NCBI GenBank assembly: GCA_030765065.1
Contig: CM060986.1
Coordinates: 75,447,573-75,511,572 of the forward strand
Direction of reading: 5' to 3'
From: Deroplatys truncata
Taxonomy: Eukaryota > Arthropoda > Insecta > Mantodea > Mantidae
DNA: 64,000 bases
The notes under the pieces were generated by a model. That model was not told the origin of the DNA. It did not search any database and saw only the letters and a list, made by a program, of their open reading frames with translations. Each line of letters starts with the position of its first letter. The stretch's first letter is position 1. Positions 49,136 to 59,989 of this stretch are shown in pieces. A program made the translations under genes and the position numbers.

Positions 49136-49765
49136 ATAATGTTTGCTTTAATCGTTCCGTATGTTGATAATGTGATGAAAAGTACGTTCATAGATAAAAA
49201 AGGTATGCGACATCTATACCCTCTTCCACGCAATGTACCAGGTTTCTTGAGAATCAGTTGGATAGTTCTTGCATAAAAAGAATGTCTCGATATAGGATAA
49301 TCTAAATTTAAAATGGGCTACAGTTAATTCCAACTTTAGTGGCAGAAGAGTGTGAACAGGCTGAAAATCAAAAAACAAAAGTAACTGCGAGGTAACGAGT
49401 TAAATGCTTAAGGTAGATTCGTACTGAATACTCTGTATCCTTCTGCCACTTTCTTTACCAAAATATCTAACGTTAGAAAATGTTCATCACCATCCTAGCT
49501 ATTTGCATACGCTTTGATCCATCTAAGAGATTCTTCCTTTAGAAACCGCGAAGCAGTTTGTGGTTTCCGCAGGAAGTGCCTCAACAACTTGAGCTATTTG
49601 CATTCTAAATCACCTTATTCCGTTCAATCGATAATAATCTTACTAGCAAAAAACCCATTTTATTGTGGTTCTGAGAAGCCAGCAGATCTCCCAGCAAGAC
49701 AGTTATCGTGCCATTACTTAAGGGAAGTAGGAAGGATATGGCGTATGTGGAACAGAGCTGAACCC
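49136..49765. other. Stretch without recognised features
   Basis: A 91-codon open frame at 49514-49789 runs into the rep-1 fragment and is not recognised. Confidence 0.35.
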
Positions 49766-49960
49766 AGCTTGTGTGTTACATTCACCTGACTTTCTCTACC
49801 TACTATCGTTTATTTATATCCTCTTCGGTCCATATTATGTGTTATTTTTCATTCTACTTCATGTTAACATAAACGTTTCAATAAATGCTTTCATAACACA
49901 TTTCGTTGTAGGTACAAACGGTATGCAGGAGCCTGAAGCGATAGTTGTCTGTCTAGTTTC
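49766..49960 (+). mobile_element. rep-1, 5' fragment
   Basis: GTGTGTTACATTCACCTGAC leads to TTTCTCTACCTACTATCGT, AACACATTTCGTTGTAGGT and AGCGATAGTTGTCTG, after which similarity is lost. Confidence 0.65.
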
Positions 49961-50094
49961 ACAGAAAACATCAGGTATACACGAAACATAGCGGTAAAAT
50001 GCCCTGCGACATTTTCACTTTCAAAAGTTGCTGTAAGTTGTTTGTAGGTATTCAAATAAAGAAGCTCAAAACAGAATTAAAAAAGTGGCTTCTT

Positions 50095-50633
50095 ATATTG
50101 TTACATACTGGAGTGAGGGCCAAAAGTTTCCAGCAAAAGTATTAAATTTTAATCACTCCAACATGCACATGGAGGAAACGTAGCTACAGATACTGCGTGA
50201 GGACCAGGACCTTGATGTTCACATTCCACTGAAGGAGTGGGGTTTTTAACAAATTATACACAAATTTCACATCATTCACATTACCTGTGTTTTATTTAAT
50301 AAAATAAATGGTGGCTCTACATTACCTACGCAAAGGAAAATCAAGGATTGAGAGGAGATGCCTCCCACACTCGCAACTTACATCTTGCACATCAATTCAC
50401 AGACTCGACTGACGCTAACACGCACAAAGAAAGTAACGCTAAACTATTCCCCCCTTCTCTCTCTCCCCAACTCTAGCTAAGCTCGTCAGCCAGAGGCGGC
50501 GAGTCGTCATGCCAGACAGATCTTAAAACACAAAGCCGAAAGAAATACTGAATTACCCCTAATAATACTGTCGCCAATGCGACGCAGTAATGTGTCTGGG
50601 ATGACAATAGCTACTAATACGCCACAATATGTA
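50095..50633 (+). mobile_element. D-family element, copy 3, abutting a DD41D-type element
   Basis: It contains TTGTTACATACTGGAGTGAG, GAGGGCCAAAAG, ACCTTGATGTTC, CACATTACCTGTGTTTTATT and GTGTCTGGGATGACAATAG, ending CTAATACGCCACAATATG. The order matches the 59-kb copy. The element at 50634 begins directly after it, so D was probably the insertion target. Confidence 0.6.
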
Positions 50634-52302
50634 TACAGGGTGAACCAGAACTCCACTGACAAGCTTTCAGAGATTGTTCAGGGATACCTTTTGAGTATGG
50701 TATAAGGGGCCCATGGTCTCCGGAGACTCGTTCTGTAATGAAACAAGGGTGAAAATACCTAATGTAAAATAACTGATTTCCCTGATGAGAAAATACCTTC
50801 AGAACAATGAAGAAGCCTCTATAATATGCAATAACCAAAACGTACTACACACTACATGGAGTAATGCGACATCTCATATACGAAACACGTACAGCTTTAT
50901 TATAATATGTTCATTCTGATCTGTCAAAGTACAGTACAGTACAGTACGTAACAAATGCACAGCTGTTCCCATGATCACAACAAAGTGTACAGTGACTGTC
51001 TTACACGCTCAAGCATTCCAGGAGTTTTGCGTACTACTTCCGCGGCTGTTATAGTCCTAGCAAGCAGGTCCATGCGAGTATCGACCGGAGTCTCGTATAC
51101 TAGGTTCTCCATATGCCCCAGGATAAAGAAGTCCATTGGTGTCATGTCTGGTGTCTGAGCTGGCTATGGAACAGTGCCCCCGTGATTAATAAATTGTCGT
51201 ACAAACTGTACATTCGTGTGTTTCCTAACAACGAGTTACAGTGTGCCCACACCCCGCCATGTTTAAAGCACATGAGCTGGCGAATTCTCAGCGGCACATC
51301 TTCTAGAACTGTTGGAGGACACGCTGAAGGAAGGTTTTGTACACGACTTCGTTCAGTGTATCAGGAAGTTAAGGTCCAATCATAAAATCGTTGACAATTA
51401 CAACCCATACATTCACAGCCAACTGCTGTTGATAGGGTCGACATACAGTGCGTGTGGATTTTCATAATTCAATATATGGCTATTCTTACTGTTAATCGTG
51501 CCCTCTCTTGTAAACTTCTTCGTTTGTAAACACCAAAGCAAGAATATTGCTGTTCTCTGCACATTGCTGTAGAAACCAATTTGTAAACTCCACTCGAAGT
51601 GGGAAGTCCGCTGGCTGCCATTATTGCACCATAAACGGGCGCAATTGTTGTTTATGTACGTTTCTCAAAACAGTTGATTGGTTTGTGTCACTTCCAGATC
51701 CGGTGTTCTGACATGCCTCACACGGCCAGTATCTTGCATTTCAACACGGAAGGATCCAATTTCTCGAAGGCGCCTATGTACTGATACAAAGATACTGTGA
51801 TGTGTTTGCCGTCGGTACGGGAGCAACTCAGGATAGCATGGTTGTGCCGCTCTTCCATTGCATTCGGTGAACGCATACATGAGGAGCATATCGGCCAACT
51901 CTTCAACATACTACTGTGTATCTATACTGCTGTGTATCACTGTCAACACACAACTAACGCTACCGGATAAACAAAACCCTAGACAGAACCGAGCAGTACT
52001 GAATGTAAAATTGAAGACGACGAGTTAAAGAGGATATTGCTGTTGTCAACAACAGGTACCGTGAGCGAATGAAAGCAATTTGTTTACAAGACACAGAGCG
52101 CATACCATCGACATTTGCAAGCTGTGCAGTATTTTCAGTACAATACAGACACAAAGCTAATTGGGGCAAGAAACCAAACGAAACGCAATCACTGTGTAAC
52201 GAGCTGCTGGAGACCGTGGGTCCCTTATACCAAAATATTCAGAAGGTACGTATTCCTGAACAACCTCTGAAAGTTTGTCCATGAGTTCTGGTTCATCCTG
52301 TA
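50634..52302 (-). mobile_element. Second DD41D/DUF4817-type element, decayed
   Basis: The terminal inverted repeats are TACAGGGTGAACCAGAACTC at the left and, reverse complemented, TACAGGATGAACCAGAACTC at the right. Similarity extends about 110 bp inward (TTTCAGAG, GTTCAGGAATAC-like, TATAAGGGACCCA-like, GTCTCC). It is flanked by TA. The ends differ from the 1.9-kb element, so it is a separate family. It holds a broken transposase on the minus strand (separate entry). Confidence 0.78.
51000..51909 (-). pseudogene. DUF4817-type DD41D transposase pseudogene, two catalytic residues lost
   Basis: The N-terminal region ADMLLMYAFTECNGRAAQ, RRQTHHSIFVSVHRRLREIG and RVRHVRTPDLE is the same helix-turn-helix type as at 2052-3124. 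The core is recognisable but degenerate: VFTNEE in place of FTDE (first Asp now Asn), QQQLAVNVWVVIV, FKHGGVWAH in place of MHDGAPAH (second Asp now Gly), and TPMDFFILGHME with the third Asp kept. A TAG again replaces the Trp of the VPWPA(R/Q) motif, the same codon that is a stop in the other element. Several frameshifts. Translation start is uncertain (Met at 51898 or 51909). Confidence 0.75.
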
Positions 52303-53215
52303 TATTAAACATTCACACACTCCTGCAGTTCATACCCGTATCATCTGTGTTAATTTGGGCCAAAGTGTATGGCGCACCCTATAAATTCCGACCTGTAGAG
52401 AAATTGTTTCGGTCTGTGTTGTTCACTACGTTTTTCGAGGAAATAGTCAACTGCAAACATTTAAATGTGCATTGGTGTGAATATTTTAGTCATGGTCGCA
52501 AAAGAAGGTTAAAAATGGTGTTTTATAGTGAATGCTATAATAGGCTTCTTTATAGTGTTGCTGCCTGCTTTGCAAGGATACCCTGGTTTGATTTGAGTTA
52601 CCAGTATGGGGGTTTTATCTCTGTTAGTGTGTCTAGTGTAAGATACAATCGGTTTCGTGAATTCTTTGGGAACCAGTTGAAGAGCTATGGAAGAAATGTT
52701 GACTCCGGTCTCGGAAACAGCGCCACAACCACCGAGAGGACATGACATGCTGTTCTTATGCCACCACTATTACTGTACCCTGCATATGATGACCTGTTTG
52801 GTCAAAGGCTATGCTTTTCTTGTAGTGAAGTTTTGTCTGCATTTTTGGGTTTGTACACAAGTGAAGTGTCTACAATGTGAAGAAAACTTACTCATCTTTT
52901 ACAGAATTCATACAGTTTTTGCCATGTTTTTGAATACGTTAGATCAGTCAATTAGAACTACAAATAAAAGTTCAAACTTCATCGGTGTTTGGGATCCGCG
53001 ACGACTTATTCTCGCAAATGCAACCAAATAATGTTAATGATATATTTCAAACTTTCTATAAAAGATAACTCTGCTGATATATCCAGAGCAATTCATTTTA
53101 ATTAAAAGAATTTCCGAGAAAATTTTACTTAATTATATATATTTCAAAAGGAATTTCAATCATACATAAGGAAACATTTTTAAGTAAGTTAGAGAAAATT
53201 TGGTGTATGCCTTTG
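52303..53215. other. Stretch with one unrecognised 156-codon open frame
   Basis: The frame 52275-52745 (plus) has 156 codons and begins inside the right TIR of the preceding element. Its product has no domain I know. The opposite strand is also open for 79 codons (52509-52748). A chance open frame is the likeliest reading. Confidence 0.25.
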
Positions 53216-53890
53216 CCTTTCATCCTCAGGAGTTGTCCAAACTTTTTCTAAAAATGCGGGTTTACTTCCCTACCGCTTATCTAAAGAAATATGTTTCATA
53301 AAAATTGGTATGGAAATTTCACCATACTCAAAAAAAGGTTTCGCGCATTCAAGCTCGTATTTGTGCAAACAGTAAAACTCAAAAACGGAAATTCTTATGA
53401 ATATGAAGATTAATACTAACCTAAGGATCTTTCAAGAATTCAACACTAAGATTTCCACAAAATTCCCGTAACCCATCATCACAGCTGATCCTTGATAGGA
53501 TCGCATACCTTAGATAGCGAATCGGTATTGCGATATCGAGAGGGAATGTTTCCAGTCTAATGGAAACATTTATCCTCACTAGATGAAATTGGTTACTTCC
53601 CCTAACCTTATAATTTAGTTTAATTACATAATCGGTATGCAGTTTGCATTTTGTAAGCCTATCCTGTACATTAATACACCTGAAGATGGATATCAATAAT
53701 TACCAAGTTACTACCCTTTAAAATGTTTATTTTACAAAAAAAAACATAATTATGATTAAAGTGCCTTATATTTGAGACAATAACTTTGAAAATAAAATTT
53801 ATATCTGAATTTTTAGTGTGTGGAATTGAGAATAGATCGACAAAACTTACTACATAAACAATGTTGAGCTTATTGAAAGTTTTATATCTG
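53216..53890 (-). mobile_element. rep-1, strongly diverged minus-strand copy
   Basis: Two blocks fit the reversed family: 53365-53480 (CAGTAAAACTCAAAAACGGA, AACACTAAGATTTCC) and 53740-53850 (ATTATGATTAAAGTGCC, AAATAAAATTTATATCTGAA, CAAAACTTACTACA). The 200 bp between them are unrelated. This is an old or rearranged copy. Confidence 0.4.
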
Positions 53891-54108
53891 TCTTCGCAGG
53901 CTATAGCTGTAATTTCTCCTGTGCAATATTCCTTTTTGCTTTCTCTACCACGTACATAGATGCCAGATGCTTTTCACCGGAGATTTCACCGGAAATACAC
54001 GTTTTGAGGACCCTTGAACCCAAAAAAGCATTTTTAGAAAAAGGTTCCAGTGTGTGATGTGGCTGTGAAGAGCATAACTCAAAAGCCGAATAAATACCAA
54101 ACTTAGTA

Positions 54109-55424
54109 CGAGGGCAAATAAAACGTCTTTGCTCCTATTTTTTTCCGGTGACATAAGATACATACAGCCAACTAAACATGTAGATATTATTGCTTATACC
54201 TTTCACTATTTTTCCACATAGTTCTCGTGCCGGTTCAGACATCTGTCCCATCGCAGCACTAATTTTGCGATGCCGCTGCGGTAGAAGTCGGCCATCTAAC
54301 TACGGAACCACTTTTGTACTGCTGTCTTGATTCGTTGTTGCAAGTGAATCGCTGTCCTGCCAGGAACTTCTTCAGCGGACTGAAAAGATGAAAATCACTA
54401 GGGGCAAGATCCGGGCTGTATGGTGGATCTCTAAAAACTCCCAGTGAAAGTTCCTTAGCTTGCCGACGGTCTTGTTTGCCACATGTGGTCTTGCATTGTC
54501 GTGGAGGATGATCACGTTGTCAACATCGAGAATCCCGCGGCGCTTCTTTCTGAGCAGCCCGCAGAAGTGACAGTGTGGAGCAATATCTGTCGGCATTGAT
54601 GGTGGCTCCTCGCGGCATGAAATCCAGCACAAGCGGTCCACTACAATCCCAGAATGCCGCTAACATCACTTTGTGAACTGTTGGCGCAGTACGGAATTTA
54701 TTTTTCACAGAAGACTGCGGATGTTTCCACACCATACTCTGCTGTTTTGATTCCGACGTGTAATGCAGTACACACGTTTCATTGCCAGTTACAATGCGAC
54801 CTAGGAAATTCTCACCCTCCTGGGCATATCGTTTCAAATCATTCAAAGAAGCAATCATTTGCTTGCCTTTCATCACGTCATCCAACTGCTTAGGAACCCA
54901 TCGACATGAAACTTTCCTGTACCCTAAGCACTCGTGAATGATGTCGAAAGCACTCCCAAAAGAAATGTCGAGCTCCTGAGTATTATCTTTGATGCGCACG
55001 CGCCGCTCTGCTTTCACCATCGCATCCACGCGGGCAATATTGTCATCAGTCACCGGTACACGCGGTCTCCTCGCACGCTCATGCAGATTTGCACGGCAAT
55101 TTTCGAACTCAGAACACCACCATCTCATACTTCTCATAGCAAGACACCTTTCCCCATATGATGGCTGCATTTCCCCGTAGATCTCGATGGGCGCTCGTCC
55201 CTTACTCCATAGAAAACGGATCACTGCTCGTAAGCCGTGGCCGTGTTAAGCACACCTGCCATTTTGAATGCACTGACAGCAGCGCTGCCACCAGCAGCAG
55301 CTGGAAACTCTACGAGTACCGACCATGAAAATTCCACTACTTCAAATGTGTAAGTTGGTTTTTGTTTTGCATTCCTAATTTGGCTGAACAAAAATAGGGG
55401 CAAAGACTTTTTGATTTGCCCTCG
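54109..55424 (-). mobile_element. mariner element, structurally complete (1,316 bp)
   Basis: TA lies at 54107-54108 and 55425-55426. The inverted ends are CGAGGGCAAATAAAACGTCT and, reverse complemented from the right, CGAGGGCAAATCAAAAAGTC, followed in both by TTTGC(T/C)CCTATTTTT. Total length is the usual 1.3 kb of mariner elements. It carries one transposase gene reading right to left. Confidence 0.92.
54206..55262 (-). pseudogene. mariner transposase pseudogene, first catalytic Asp changed to Asn
   Basis: The gene is about 345 codons and reads MAGVLNTATAYEQ, then after a one-base shift AVIRFLWSKGRAPIEIYGEM and RWWCSEFENCRANLHERARR (paired helix-turn-helix region). It continues DELDVSFGSA-like QELDISFGSAFDIIHE, RWVPKQL, and the catalytic region VTGNETCVLHYTSESKQQSM, where mariners have VTGDETW. 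The second Asp is kept (IILHDNARPHVA). The third lies in YSPDLAPSDFHLF but only after frameshifts near 54560 and 54430. The final YVEK-like end stops at 54206-54208; an in-frame TAG precedes MADFYRSGIAKL. Codon change GAC/GAT to AAT follows a C, so CpG decay can explain it. It cannot make an active protein. Confidence 0.9.
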
Positions 55425-56052
55425 TATTTAGATGCAACACGAAGATTTTCAAGAAAATACCCCTAAACCAAAATTAACATTTTTCGAAATTTTTTATTTT
55501 CTAAAATTGGCTGTTACGATTTTGATTAAAGTACCATATAGTAAATATATTTATTTGACAAAATGTATATCTTGAATTTTCTGGGAATTGTAAATCCTCA
55601 TTCAGAAGGAATTCTGTATAATCTTGTATAACCGACAAACGCTAACCGACAGAAGAAAACGTAGTACACAATAATGTGGATCTCTTTAAAACACAATTTA
55701 TTTTAAATAACCTTTTTTGTGGCATTATAATTTCCGAGATATCCGTTACTAATGTTTCGATTTGTTTCAAATAATTTGTCTATCTTTTTAAGTCCCGTTG
55801 ATTTTCAGTTGTTTCTCGCGATTGCATGGAAAGAGTGTGAAATTTTAAGAGCAGTAGCGTCCAATTCTTAAATATATGACTAACGCTGTTCCGCTTAGAA
55901 CCTAACGAAATATGCAGTATATCTATTTCTGCAAAGTTTACCTCGATTAAAATGGAAAATATATAAAAATCAACTTTTGTAAGAATAATTTGTATAACCG
56001 TGGGTAAACGATATAGGGGTCAAGAAAGTTATGTGAATTGTAACACATCAGA

Positions 56053-57829
56053 TTTTTACTCGCATGGATTCCTGACAAACAAAAACCTATTTGAAACAGC
56101 TGACAGTCGTAAACGAATCGTCTAAATATCAATTAAGGAACAAATGTTCAAATGTTACTAATCCGTATAGACGAATTCGTGTATTCTCTTTAGATTTCAT
56201 TAAACTTTAAAAACAGAAGTAACTGAAAAAGTTACTAAAACGTTGACAAAAAGTGCATCATGAGAAAGAAGCATGAAGTTTCAAAAATCACCTACTGTTT
56301 GCGCACAACTAACTTGTACGTTTAAACGTTGCTTTTGTAAATTAAAGCGAACAGAAAGACAAAACCACAATTGGAATTTCAGGACAGAATGAAGTACTAT
56401 TTGTACCGACGTGGTGGGTAGAGAGATTAAAGGTAGCTTGTTACAATAAACTGTTTAGTTGTGTTTTTAAACCTCTATTTGCACAGCTGTGTTATGCTAT
56501 AATAACAAGGGATTGAAGGTGCCTTGCACAGGGGTTTGGGTTGCAAAGCAGTTCTTAATTTGAAAAGCTTCTCCCTTGAGCCCAAAATGTACACGCCTAA
56601 GCCGACGAGGACCGTTGTGATAGAATTTCTGTTATTATATTTTGTTCCCAAATGAAAGCGAAATCCTATTTCCATTTCCTTTAGAATCCCTTCTCACAAC
56701 GTGCAGTGAAAGGGGAACAATGGGATCACTTTCCTGGAATCAATCTTCCTGCCCGAATCCCCTGCTCCATATCCTTTCCGCTTCGATTAGCACAACGCCA
56801 GTTAACGCCAAGCGTTATATAGGTCGGTTCTTTATAGTGTGTACTCGGATCCATTAGAAACATTATTAATATAGGTCACTGCTATGGAACTCGCAGAATT
56901 ACAAATGAGAGAGAGAGAGACAGAGTCTGTTGACTTTACGCAGGAATTAATTATGAATATAGTTTCCCAAAAATACATAGCAGAAAAACTGTATAATCTC
57001 GTATCTCATAAAGTAGAATTTTATAGTGAACATAAAGAATATCATGTTACAAGCTTAATTTAAAGCCAAGAATTTATAACATCTTTACTTATAATAAAAT
57101 TGTAACCTAAGTTTTTCCGGTAACTTTTATTTTTGATAAGTAATTGATACTACGGTATATTTGGGCCTAATCAAAGCCAGAAAGCGCATTTTAAAAACTT
57201 TGTGCGCGCGCGCGTATGTGTGTGTGCATAAAAGACACTTAAATTAAAGACGAGAAATACGTAAATGCCACAGCATGTTTAGCATCTTCAAAGGATACAA
57301 AACGAAGACTTTCTGGAAAATTCCCCAGCTGAAACTGACCTTGAATGAAAAATCGGTCCCTTTTTTGAGTTTCCGAAAAATGTTCTTAAGGTGTTTATTA
57401 AAAAAAATGTATGTTAAATTGTCTGTGAATTGCCATTGAAGTCTTTATTTTCAATTAATATTTTATGGTTTCTAAAACTGGTAAACCATAAGAAATAGTC
57501 AAAAGCTTACTTCAGGCAAAATGTAGAGCTCCTTGTAACATAGAAGATCCTGTAGCACTAACCATTTTTAAATGTATGGTCGTTTATTAAGTATCTTAGA
57601 CGATTATTTTACTCTGCACGACCTTCTACTCCAGCAGTTGTGTTTTGTTTTCCCGGTTTTCCTGCTATACATACAAACAGGTCCATATTGCTTAGTTTGA
57701 GATTATTTCTAATGAAACATTTATCGTGAGTGTAACGTGAATAGAAGAACTGCCGTTTAATATGAAAACTATACAGTGTATAAATATAGTTATTGGTTAT
57801 ACAACCTCGGGCAATGTGACCTACATGGA
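56053..57829. other. AT-rich stretch, no recognised gene
   Basis: It contains short GA-rich (56907-56922) and GCGCGCG/TGTGTG (57205-57226) simple repeats. A GC-moderate patch lies at 56680-56830 with a 71-codon frame, unrecognised. Confidence 0.4.
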
Positions 57830-58310
57830 TCTATTGTGGCTACCACCTCCCGAAAAAGAGACGAGGTAAAGGAATCGCGGGATGCTACAGGCCGCAGGCA
57901 GACAGGCCATAGAGCTGTGCACAAGTCCCTAACAGTTCCAGGCTCAAAGACCCTCCCCATTGCTGGAGCTACCTAGAGAGGGCGATGAACGACCCATCGA
58001 CCAAGCAGCCCTCTAGAGTCCACTGGGAGTACTTTCCTATCAGGAAACATTCGCGACATCTGTCCGGCACTGCCATACGCCACGAAACCTGAAAGGTGAG
58101 AAGGAAACGAAATAAAAGGTAAATTATGGAAAGAAAAATCGTGGTAGATGAGAAACCACATCAGCATTCGGCTGTCGACCAGGGAAAACCACGAAAAACC
58201 CTAAATCAGATTGGGGCGGTCGCGACAGGAATCGAACATGGGATTCCCGAATGCGCGACTCAAATCTTACCTACCCTGAAGCCATCTCGGTCGGTATCAT
58301 ACGTATACCG
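57830..58310 (-). mobile_element. SINE-B2 copy, head-to-head with SINE-B1
   Basis: On the minus strand it starts at 58310 with GACCGAGATGGCTTCAGGGT, continues GCGCATTCGGGAATCCCATG with TTCGATTCC (a good B box), and GGTTTTTCGTGGTTTTCCCT. Farther down comes CCTGGAACTGTTAGGGACTT, the tail block shared with the 1-, 37- and 41-kb copies. Confidence 0.65.
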
Positions 58311-58311
58311 A

Positions 58312-58845
58312 GCGGGATGGTTCAGCCGGTAACGTCTGTGGCCGACATTCGGGAGGTCGTGTGTTCGATTCACGTTACCGAACTTCCTGATAAGTAGTTT
58401 TTTATTCGGGGGTTTCCCCGGTCTTCCCCGGGCCACCAGGCGAATGCTAGAAAGGATCATTACATCGGCCGAATTTTCCGTCCCTCTATTTCCTCTCCAT
58501 TACCATTTCACTTCACCTTTCATCTGCTTGGTTTCTTTCAGGGTTGCAAGTGTCGGCGGGAGGTCTCGGCGTGTGTATGACGGGAGGAAAGGATGCTCTG
58601 AGCAAACCTTCGTCCCCCGTACTGCGAGCGATTTCCGGGTCCTGGGCCCCCCAGGGGATGTGTAAGCCCACAGGGGGGAAGGGGAGTTAAAACTCTGTAA
58701 ACGGCAGGGATCCTGCCCTCTGCCTGTCGTACCTCCTGGTTCCTCTTGTCTCCTCTCACATCATCCCTCCCTCCCAGGGGTGCCCGTCGGGTCTAGGCTC
58801 AAAAGATCTTGTAGGTCAAGGTGCTAAGTCCTCCTCCACTTCTAG
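58312..58845 (+). mobile_element. SINE-B1, complete copy with good pol III boxes
   Basis: The head GATGGTTCAGCCGGTAACG (A box) is followed by GAGGTCGTGTGTTCGATTCA (B box), body GGGGGTTTCCCCGGTCTTCC, CCGAATTTTCCGTCCCTCTA, TCATCTGCTTGGTTTCTTTC and GACGGGAGGAAAGGATGCTC, and a GC-rich 3' part ending near GTGCTAAGTCCTCCTCC. About 535 bp, aligned over its length with 38873-39425. The B box is the best preserved in this window. Confidence 0.8.
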
Positions 58846-59073
58846 TCCTATCCTGTCATACTGTATAACTGATGTGTGAAGTTATAATGAATAGAGAATT
58901 ATGCTAGTGTGGCTTGTCAGAATTTTTGTTTTCAGTGGAAGTACAAGCTGAGGTAATGGATAGGGGATTTTGCTACAAAAAAATTGGAAAGCAAGTTAAA
59001 AGAAGATGGTAGTGACACTACGCAGACATCTTATCATACTACCAAATTTCCCGCTTCGTCTGAAAACAATATA

Positions 59074-59986
59074 CAGGGTGGACCATTTAAGTTGAGACTG
59101 TGCAACATTGTTACATGTTGCGGTGAAGGCCAAAAGGGTTACTAGAAAATGATTTATGTAGGTCACTCCAATACGCACATGGGGGGCCGCAACTCACTGG
59201 CAGCAAAAAGTCCGGGACCTTGGTGTATAAAATTAAGGGGAGGGCGTGGGTATTATATTATATTGAAAGATTACATAACACACATTACCTGGGATTTATT
59301 CACAAAAACGTTTGGCTTCTCCACATAGTTAACAAAGGAAACAGAATGAAGGGAGATGCCACGAAACCATAGCTCATCAGCCACACACGCGTCTGGCCCC
59401 AACGCCCACTTTCATTGAAGTGACGCTATCTCCCCCCTCCGACCAACCGTGTCTAGCCAAAGCCAGACATGGCTGACGTCACACCAGACAGTTTCAAACA
59501 GATCTCTCCCTTTGGCGTGATCCGCACCGAAAGGAGAGACCATTACGCCGAAATACATCTAAGGAGACCCAATAATGCTACGTCTGGTAGCAACAATACG
59601 GCACAGCAGTGCGTCTGGTAATAACAATGCAATTAATAATATGCCACTATCTCTAAAAGTAAGCGTTGTGGAAGAAATGTCTTGATATTATAAAATAAGA
59701 AATTGCTTGATATCATAGGAAAGAATGAATTCCATTAGTTGTGTTTTATTTGGAGGACGTTATGATAGTCATTTTAGGGTCACTTTAATTTTTTAAATGG
59801 GTACCTAAAATTAGGGTCAATGTTAAATAGACCCTAAAATGGACATCATAACGTCCTCCAAGTAAAACACGACTAATGGCATTTACTTTCTCTCATAATA
59901 TAAAGCAACTTTTATTCAACACATTTCTTTCTAGAATGCTTTGTTTTGGAGATATTGTACATCTCAACTTAAATCGTTCAAACCCG
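59074..59986 (+). mobile_element. D-family element, copy 4, with TIRs and TA target
   Basis: It is flanked by TA (59072-59073 and 59987-59988). The left end CAGGGTGGACCATTTAAGTT with GAGACTGTGCAAC is mirrored at the right end, whose reverse complement reads CGGGTTTGAACGATTTAAGT with TGAGATGTACAA. This identifies D as a non-autonomous Tc1/mariner-like element of about 0.9 kb. It contains the paired GTCTGGTA repeats near 59581 and 59612 and a long foldback in its right third (separate entry). No transposase is encoded. Confidence 0.65.
59732..59879. repeat. Near-perfect foldback (two 50-base arms)
   Basis: The arms at 59732-59781 (CCATTAGTTGTGTTTTATTT ... AGGGTC) and 59830-59879 (GACCCTAAAATGGACATCAT ... 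TAATGG) pair almost completely around a 48-base centre. Weaker pairing extends outward to about 59650 and 59965, giving arms near 130 bases. Such a structure would form a strong hairpin in DNA or RNA. Confidence 0.9.
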
Positions 59987-59989
59987 TAG

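Larger units (their letters stand above)
53936..56052 (-). mobile_element. rep-1, split by a complete mariner
   Basis: The left part 53936-54108 begins TTGCTTTCTCTACCACG. The right part 55425-56052 ends AACACATCAGA, the mirrored TCTGATGTGTT start. The join CCAAACTTAG-TA-TTTAGATGCAAC matches uninterrupted copies (for example CCAAACTTGGTGTTTAAGTT at 30 kb), which fixes the mariner insertion point at a TA inside rep-1. Confidence 0.85.

Noticed and set aside
52275..52745. 156-codon frame as a host gene
   Set aside because: It starts inside a transposon TIR, the opposite strand is partly open, and no domain is recognisable.
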